Of a stretch of 16,367 nucleotides of DNA, positions 13,061 to 16,367 are shown piece after piece; positions within the stretch are counted from its first letter, which is position 1; each line of letters starts with the position of its first letter. The notes under the pieces were generated by a model. That model ran no database searches and was not told the DNA's origin. It worked only from the letters and a program-made list of their open reading frames with translations. The stretch covers positions 1 through 16,367 of the forward strand of contig JAHFGR010000008.1 in the NCBI GenBank assembly GCA_023247345.1, given 5' to 3'. This stretch comes from Microcaldota archaeon (GTDB taxonomy: Archaea; Micrarchaeota; Micrarchaeia; Anstonellales; Bilamarchaeaceae). A program made the translations under genes and the position numbers.

Positions 13061-14304
13061 GTGCTGGGTGAGAAAAAATTCTGGGCCTTTTTTGGCACGG
13101 GTCTGATTGTTAGCGTAGCTTATATGGATCCTGGAAATTGGGGTACTTCGATTAGCAGCGGGGCATCTTTTAACTACGCTTTGCTATGGATAATATGGCT
13201 TTCAAGCGGCATGGCAATGCTTTTCCAGTATATTTCTGGCAAAATGGGCATCGCAGGCTATTCGCTTGCGGAAATAATCCGCTTAAAGTGGAAGAACAAG
13301 AATGCTGTGCTTGCTTATTGGCTGCTTGCAGAAATTGCGATTTTGGCAACAGATCTTGCTGAGTTTCTAGGCATAGTCGTCGCGATTAATTTATTGTTTG
13401 GCATTCCAATGTTAATTGGAACATTTATAGCGATAGCAGATGTTTTGCTATTGATAGTACTTACGCAAAAAACATTTAGAACGTTAGAGTACGCATTCAT
13501 TCTATTTGTATCTGTGATTGGGATAGGTTATGTTTATGAAATATTTATAACTCGACCTGATTTAGGACTAATTGCGATCCACTCGATAACTCCTGTACTT
13601 CGGCCAGAGATGATATTATTTGCGGTTGGAATTATTGGCGCAACAGTTATGCCGCACGCGCTATTTGTTCATTCTTGGCTTATGAAAAATAAGATGAATG
13701 GAAACGGAAGTAATGTTAATGGACTTAAACTCGATAAAAAAACCGCGCTTAGATATCATCTTACTGATAATGTTCTCTCACTCTTAATCGCCGGATTGAT
13801 AAATGCTGCAATATTGATAATGGCTGCTGCTGCATTTTATAACCGCGGATTTGAAGTTGCAACCATTGACCAGGCATATAGAACGCTTACACCACTGTTC
13901 GGTAGTTTGGCATCGCTAGTGTTCGCAGTTGCATTGTTATCTGCAAGTATATCATCTTCAATTACCGGCACTCTCGCCGGGCAAAGTATTATGGAAAGTC
14001 TTACAGATTTTAAATTAAGCCCTACGATGAGAAGATTAATAACGCGCGCATAAACTTAATCCCACTTCTGATAGCGATACTTATGGGCCTTGACCCGCTT
14101 AAAATATTAGTTTATAGCCAGGTTGCGCTAAGCTTGCTAATACCATTGCCGCTTATTCCCCTAATTTATTATAGCTCGAAAAGAGAAATAATGGGCGAGT
14201 TTACGAATACAAAATTCACTACCATGCTCGCTTATTTGTTTGCGGTTATTATATTGATATTTAACGGGTATCTTCTTTATCAGGTATTTACTAGCGGGAT
14301 ATAA
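13061..14304 (+). pseudogene. mntH: NRAMP-family Mn/Fe transporter, frameshifted
   Basis: The first frame (13061-14053, GTG start) gives 330 aa with DPGNW in TM1 (Asp23, Asn26) and GATVMPHALFVHS in TM6 (Ala194, Met197, His199), the conserved metal site. It stops after RRLITRA at a TAA within the run ACGCGCGCATAA. The sequence continues in the -1 frame as INLIPLLIAILMGLDPLKILVYSQ and ends at 14304 with LIPLIYYSSKREIMGEF, the normal NRAMP C-terminal part. The break fits a gain of 2 nt (one extra GC unit) or loss of 1 nt. The start is also unclear: GAGGT at 13035-13039 is well placed for codons near 13046-13050, but the ATG there (13050) is in another frame. It could be a true pseudogene, a sequencing error or programmed frameshifting. 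Confidence 0.8.
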
Positions 14305-14345
14305 ATAGGCTGGGCAATTGATCTTGGTACAAATGAGCGATAGGA

Positions 14346-14366
14346 TTAAATATGTGATTTCACATA
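14346..14366 (+). promoter_or_regulatory. Promoter and palindromic operator of vapBC
   Basis: TTAAATAT (14346-14353) is a TATA-like element overlapping TATGTGA-TT-TCACATA (14351-14366), a perfect 7-bp inverted repeat. The start of the antitoxin gene is 19 nt further on, with GGTGAT between (14376-14381). Autorepression by the VapBC complex is the usual mode in this family. Confidence 0.65.
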
Positions 14367-14384
14367 ATTTTAATGGGTGATATA

Positions 14385-14615
14385 ATGGAAACTGTGAATA
14401 TAACGCTTGCAATATCGAGAGAATTACACAAGAAGATGAAACAACATGACGAAATAAGCTGGAGTGCACTAATCAAACATACTATTGAACACAAAATAGC
14501 GGATCTGGAATTACTAGACAAATTAACAGAAAAAAGTGAACTTACTGAAAAAGATGCATTGGATATAGGAGAAATGATAAAAAGAAGCGCTGCTAGAAAA
14601 CTGGGTTTTTTATGA
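14385..14615 (+). CDS. vapB: VapB-type antitoxin
   Basis: 76 aa from METVNITLAISRELHKKM; the GGTGAT ribosome binding site 3 nt upstream decides this ATG over the one at 14373. The N-terminus has a ribbon-helix-helix pattern (VNITLAISRELHKKMKQHDEISWSALIKHTIEHKI) that should bind the palindrome in front of the gene. The C-terminal part (LTEKSELTEKDALDIGEMIKRSAARKLGFL) would wrap the toxin. The stop overlaps the toxin start by ATGA. The pairing with a PIN toxin makes the call firm even though antitoxins are poorly conserved. Confidence 0.85.
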   Translation: METVNITLAISRELHKKMKQHDEISWSALIKHTIEHKIADLELLDKLTEKSELTEKDALDIGEMIKRSAARKLGFL

Positions 14616-15040
14616 TTATAATATTGGATTCTAACGTAATAATAGCTGCGCTTATAAAAGATTCTATAACAAGGAAAATAATTATAGATCTACACCCTCA
14701 TATATATTTTCCTGAAGAAATGTCAAAAGAGATAAAAAAATATAAGGACATAATAAAGAAAAAGGCTAAAATAAATGAACAGCAATTTCTAGAAGCATAT
14801 CAAAAACTCTTTAAATATATTAAAACAGTGCCAAATGATGACATATTAAAATATAAAGAAAAAGCCCAACGAATAATGCAAGAAATAGATCCAAAAGACC
14901 ATTTGCTAATAGCTGCTAGTTTCTGTTTTCCTGATTCTGTAATATGGAGTAATGATCCTCATCTTAAAATGCAAACAAAAGTAAATACGTTTACGACTCT
15001 AGAGATAATTAAGAAAATAAAGATGTTTCTAGAAAAATAA
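14612..15040 (+). CDS. vapC: VapC-type PIN-domain toxin (ribonuclease)
   Basis: 142 aa with a PIN fold. LDSNVII (Asp6) at the N-terminus, a conserved Glu in PEEMSKEIKKY, Asp in DPKDHLLIAAS and Asp in WSNDPHL supply the acidic Mg-binding cluster. It is in an overlapping pair with the antitoxin upstream. It is a probable RNA-cleaving toxin held inactive by VapB; the RNA target cannot be told from the sequence. It ends 7 nt from the convergent gene on the minus strand. Confidence 0.88.
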   Translation: MIIILDSNVIIAALIKDSITRKIIIDLHPHIYFPEEMSKEIKKYKDIIKKKAKINEQQFLEAYQKLFKYIKTVPNDDILKYKEKAQRIMQEIDPKDHLLIAASFCFPDSVIWSNDPHLKMQTKVNTFTTLEIIKKIKMFLEK

Positions 15041-15047
15041 GTATTGG

Positions 15048-15473
15048 TTAGCTCGTTTGCCCGCCAGCTAAATTCGCGCAGTCAGGAGTAGGATTATCAA
15101 CGCAGCAGTTCTTTATCCAGTCGCCGTTTGGCGCGCCAGTCATTATTACTGAAATTAACCACGGCACAACAACGAATATTATTGCTGCGATAATCGCGCC
15201 GGTGAACATTGCTGTTGCCCATACTGTCGAACGTGCACGAGTTTCAGCACCTAGCATTTGGCCAATTGCATAAACTATAGCTGCCATAACAATTAGAACA
15301 ATAGAACCGATAGCCAAAACGCTTAATGCTGATTTGCATAAACCGCCAAGCGCATTACGAAAGTTTTGGCCAGGATCTGCTGCAAAGAATAAACTGCTAA
15401 GACTTAGAATAAATAGAATTTGGAATAGAACCTTACGAGATGATAGAATTCGCAATGGAAGGGTTGGGTTCAT
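15048..15473 (-). CDS. VirB2/TrbC-like small membrane protein, copy 1
   Basis: 141 aa. A signal-like helix (residues 14-31, ending FFAADPG) is followed by a short segment with one Cys (ALGGLCKSA), two membrane helices (about 48-70 and 85-111) joined by the loop GQMLGAETRARSTVWATAM, and a Cys-rich tail (NCCVDNPTPDCANLAGG). The layout of signal peptide plus two helices with a small polar loop is that of VirB2/TrbC pilin-like subunits, but no other secretion-system gene is in the window. The loop and helices match the neighbouring paralogue closely. TTTTTATAAA at 15511-15520 on the minus strand is a plausible promoter. The ATG at 15473 has no strong ribosome binding site. Confidence 0.7.
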   Translation of the reverse strand: MNPTLPLRILSSRKVLFQILFILSLSSLFFAADPGQNFRNALGGLCKSALSVLAIGSIVLIVMAAIVYAIGQMLGAETRARSTVWATAMFTGAIIAAIIFVVVPWLISVIMTGAPNGDWIKNCCVDNPTPDCANLAGGQTS

Positions 15474-15509
15474 TTTATCTAGCTCAGGGAAATTAATTTA
15501 ACATCATTA

Positions 15510-15540
15510 CTTTATAAAAAAGAAAAATAAAGAAAAGAGA
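15510..15540 (-). terminator. Poly-T terminator of the copy 2 gene, followed by the promoter of copy 1
   Basis: Read on the minus strand, directly after the stop at 15541 come TCTCTTTTCTTTATTTTTC and TTTTTT, then TTTTTATAAA. The T-run fits archaeal termination and the last element fits a TATA box, so the two paralogues may be transcribed separately. Confidence 0.5.
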
Positions 15541-15939
15541 TTATGGTGTTGCCGGTGCTGCTCCAGTACCTGTTGGACAAGCGCCAGCAGTTGTAACGCC
15601 AGATGTAGGTGCTATTTGGCTTATTATATATGGAGTTATGACATATATAATCGCGCCAATGACTGCACCAGTAAGCATTGCTGTTGCCCATACAGTGGCA
15701 CGAGCACGGGTTTCAGCGCCCATGATTTGACCTACGGCATAGGTTACAGCTGCTAATAAGATCATAAGTACAAGAGCTACACCTAAAAATTGCTGAACTT
15801 GAGTACATAAACCAGATAATGCAGTTCCAATACTAGTAGCATTCAAAATTGAAATATTCAACATAAGCATTACAAAAGATAGCAATACTGCATACCTTCC
15901 AAGCTTAGATATACGTGATACTGTCTGATATACATCCAT
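15541..15939 (-). CDS. VirB2/TrbC-like small membrane protein, copy 2
   Basis: 132 aa. A hydrophobic N-terminal helix (about 17-33) is probably a signal peptide or anchor, then LSGLCTQVQQFLG with one Cys, two membrane helices and the loop GQIMGAETRARATVWATAM, nearly the same as in copy 1. It has an outside Gly/Pro/Thr tail with a single Cys (GACPTGTG). GAGGTG lies 8 nt before the ATG (15948-15953). Homology to VirB2/TrbC pilins is suggested by size and topology only. The strict conservation of the loop between helices points to an oligomer or filament contact (inference). Confidence 0.7.
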   Translation of the reverse strand: MDVYQTVSRISKLGRYAVLLSFVMLMLNISILNATSIGTALSGLCTQVQQFLGVALVLMILLAAVTYAVGQIMGAETRARATVWATAMLTGAVIGAIIYVITPYIISQIAPTSGVTTAGACPTGTGAAPATP

Positions 15940-16284
15940 CTCTAATACACCTCTTTTTGTCCTTCGGACAAGTCTCTCAGAAAGCTTCGCTTTCTTAGAT
16001 CTTAGGTTCTTGCACCCATGTTATTTTATATCGGACGTTCGCTTTTGGCTCCGTCGGCATTTTAAGGCTTCTCTTATAGAAACCTTAAGTGTTTTATTAA
16101 ATATAAACTTGCTGACTAAGATTTAAAAAGCTTTGTCAAAGATATAACTTTGATAAATTTGCTCTCATGCCAAAGCTTTACTATTGAAGCCATCTTATAA
16201 TATTAAGTTCAAGTCTCCTTTGAGAACCTATTTCAAATAGCACAGAAAACGAAGTTCTCTAGTGTTCCATTTTATGGTGAAAAA
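15940..16284. promoter_or_regulatory. Gene-free divergent region with clustered hairpins
   Basis: 345 nt with no convincing ORF or tRNA. It holds TTGTCC-TTC-GGACAA (15957-15971), AGAAAGC-TTC-GCTTTCT (15979-15995), and an imperfect stem TTAAGGcTTCT...AGAAaCCTTAA (16062-16088). Leftward TATA candidates are ATATAAAAT (about 16022-16030) and TTTATATTTAAT (about 16096-16107). The first two hairpins would lie in the leader RNA of the copy 2 gene, right before its ribosome binding site. For the rightward gene the AT-rich 16100-16200 stretch may hold a promoter, but none is clear. GGTGA at 16276-16280 is its ribosome binding site. Confidence 0.5.
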
Positions 16285-16367
16285 ATGAAAATCCGCCTAA
16301 AGATCAACAAATCCGTGCACGATAATGCTGCAATATACTACGAAGAGGCAAAGGAAACAAAAGAAAA
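16285..16367 (+). CDS. NFACT-R/Rqc2-like protein, N-terminal fragment
   Basis: 27 complete codons from the ATG at 16285 (MKIRLKINKSVHDNAAIYYE), open at the right edge; GGTGA 4 nt upstream decides the start, and the earlier ATG at 16274 stops after four codons. The stretch NKSVHDNAAIYYEEAKETK matches the pattern KSVxENAxxYYExAKKxK found in NFACT (Rqc2/RqcH, FbpA-like) proteins just before the central coiled coil and NFACT-R domain. In full-length family members this motif comes hundreds of residues after the start, so the protein seems to lack the NFACT-N domain. The family acts on stalled large ribosomal subunits. Only 27 residues are visible, so the call is tentative. Confidence 0.55.
   Translation, partial: MKIRLKINKSVHDNAAIYYEEAKETKE

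Noticed and set aside
15940..16284. tRNA or structured ncRNA in the gene-free region
   Set aside because: No cloverleaf, TTCGA-type T-loop in context or anticodon arm could be built; only separate small hairpins are present.

Overview
The window (AT-rich, roughly 35-40% GC outside a few GC-rich islands) looks like a chromosomal segment of an uncultivated archaeon, probably of DPANN type. Supporting signs are archaeal TATA boxes, GGTGAT/GGAGGT ribosome binding sites, leaderless starts, poly-T terminators, a metal regulator with archaeal-style TATA/operator layout, VirB2/TrbC-like small membrane proteins and a possibly stand-alone NFACT-R-type gene at the right edge. The lineage is inferred; no rRNA or other marker gene is present.

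Left half (1-8911, all on the minus strand): an unusual accessory cluster of eight paralogous proteins in two families, plus a MoxR-type AAA+ ATPase and a Fic protein. All eight share an N-terminal tag (consensus F-G-[RK]-Y-x-x-E-x4-[VL]-R). Four ('B' genes: 3922-4791, 4788-5636, 5638-6378, 8087-8911) continue into a parallel beta-helix of 19-residue coils resembling the GXGXG domain of FwdC/glutamate synthase. The other four ('P' genes: 1-429, 422-1438, 6375-7205, 7198-8097) continue into a conserved middle domain and, in the three complete ones, a C-terminal segment of about 30 codons that behaves like the variable region of a diversity-generating retroelement (DGR). These segments are about 60-65% GC, contain almost no A-ending codons, and show columns of NNC/NNT/NNG codons that encode different residues while keeping the same third base, between invariant codons. 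No reverse transcriptase or template repeat lies in the window. The truncated fourth P gene at the left edge suggests the locus continues beyond position 1. Genes overlap by 4-11 nt and look translationally coupled.

The same cluster carries unusual DNA insertions inside coding frames: a 99-bp palindrome-packed insert in one P gene (about 749-856), a hairpin-rich insert directly after the variable segment of another (7225-7302), and a 13-copy heptamer tandem array (1333-1423) that encodes the N-terminal extension of the first.

Middle (8912-10230): a short divergent promoter region, a membrane-anchored thioredoxin-fold (DsbA-like) protein with a Pro/Ser linker, a poly-T terminator, and an orphan RelE/ParE-type toxin.

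Metal locus (10364-14304, plus strand): a DtxR/MntR-type regulator with a self-overlapping operator, a two-domain multicopper oxidase, a ZIP transporter with an N-terminal ectodomain, and an NRAMP transporter broken by a frameshift at a GC dinucleotide run. Together they suggest regulated uptake or oxidation of Fe/Mn-type metals.

Right end (14346-16367): a VapBC toxin-antitoxin pair with its own palindromic operator, two paralogous VirB2/TrbC-like small membrane proteins on the minus strand behind a hairpin-rich leader, and the start of an NFACT-R/Rqc2-like protein.
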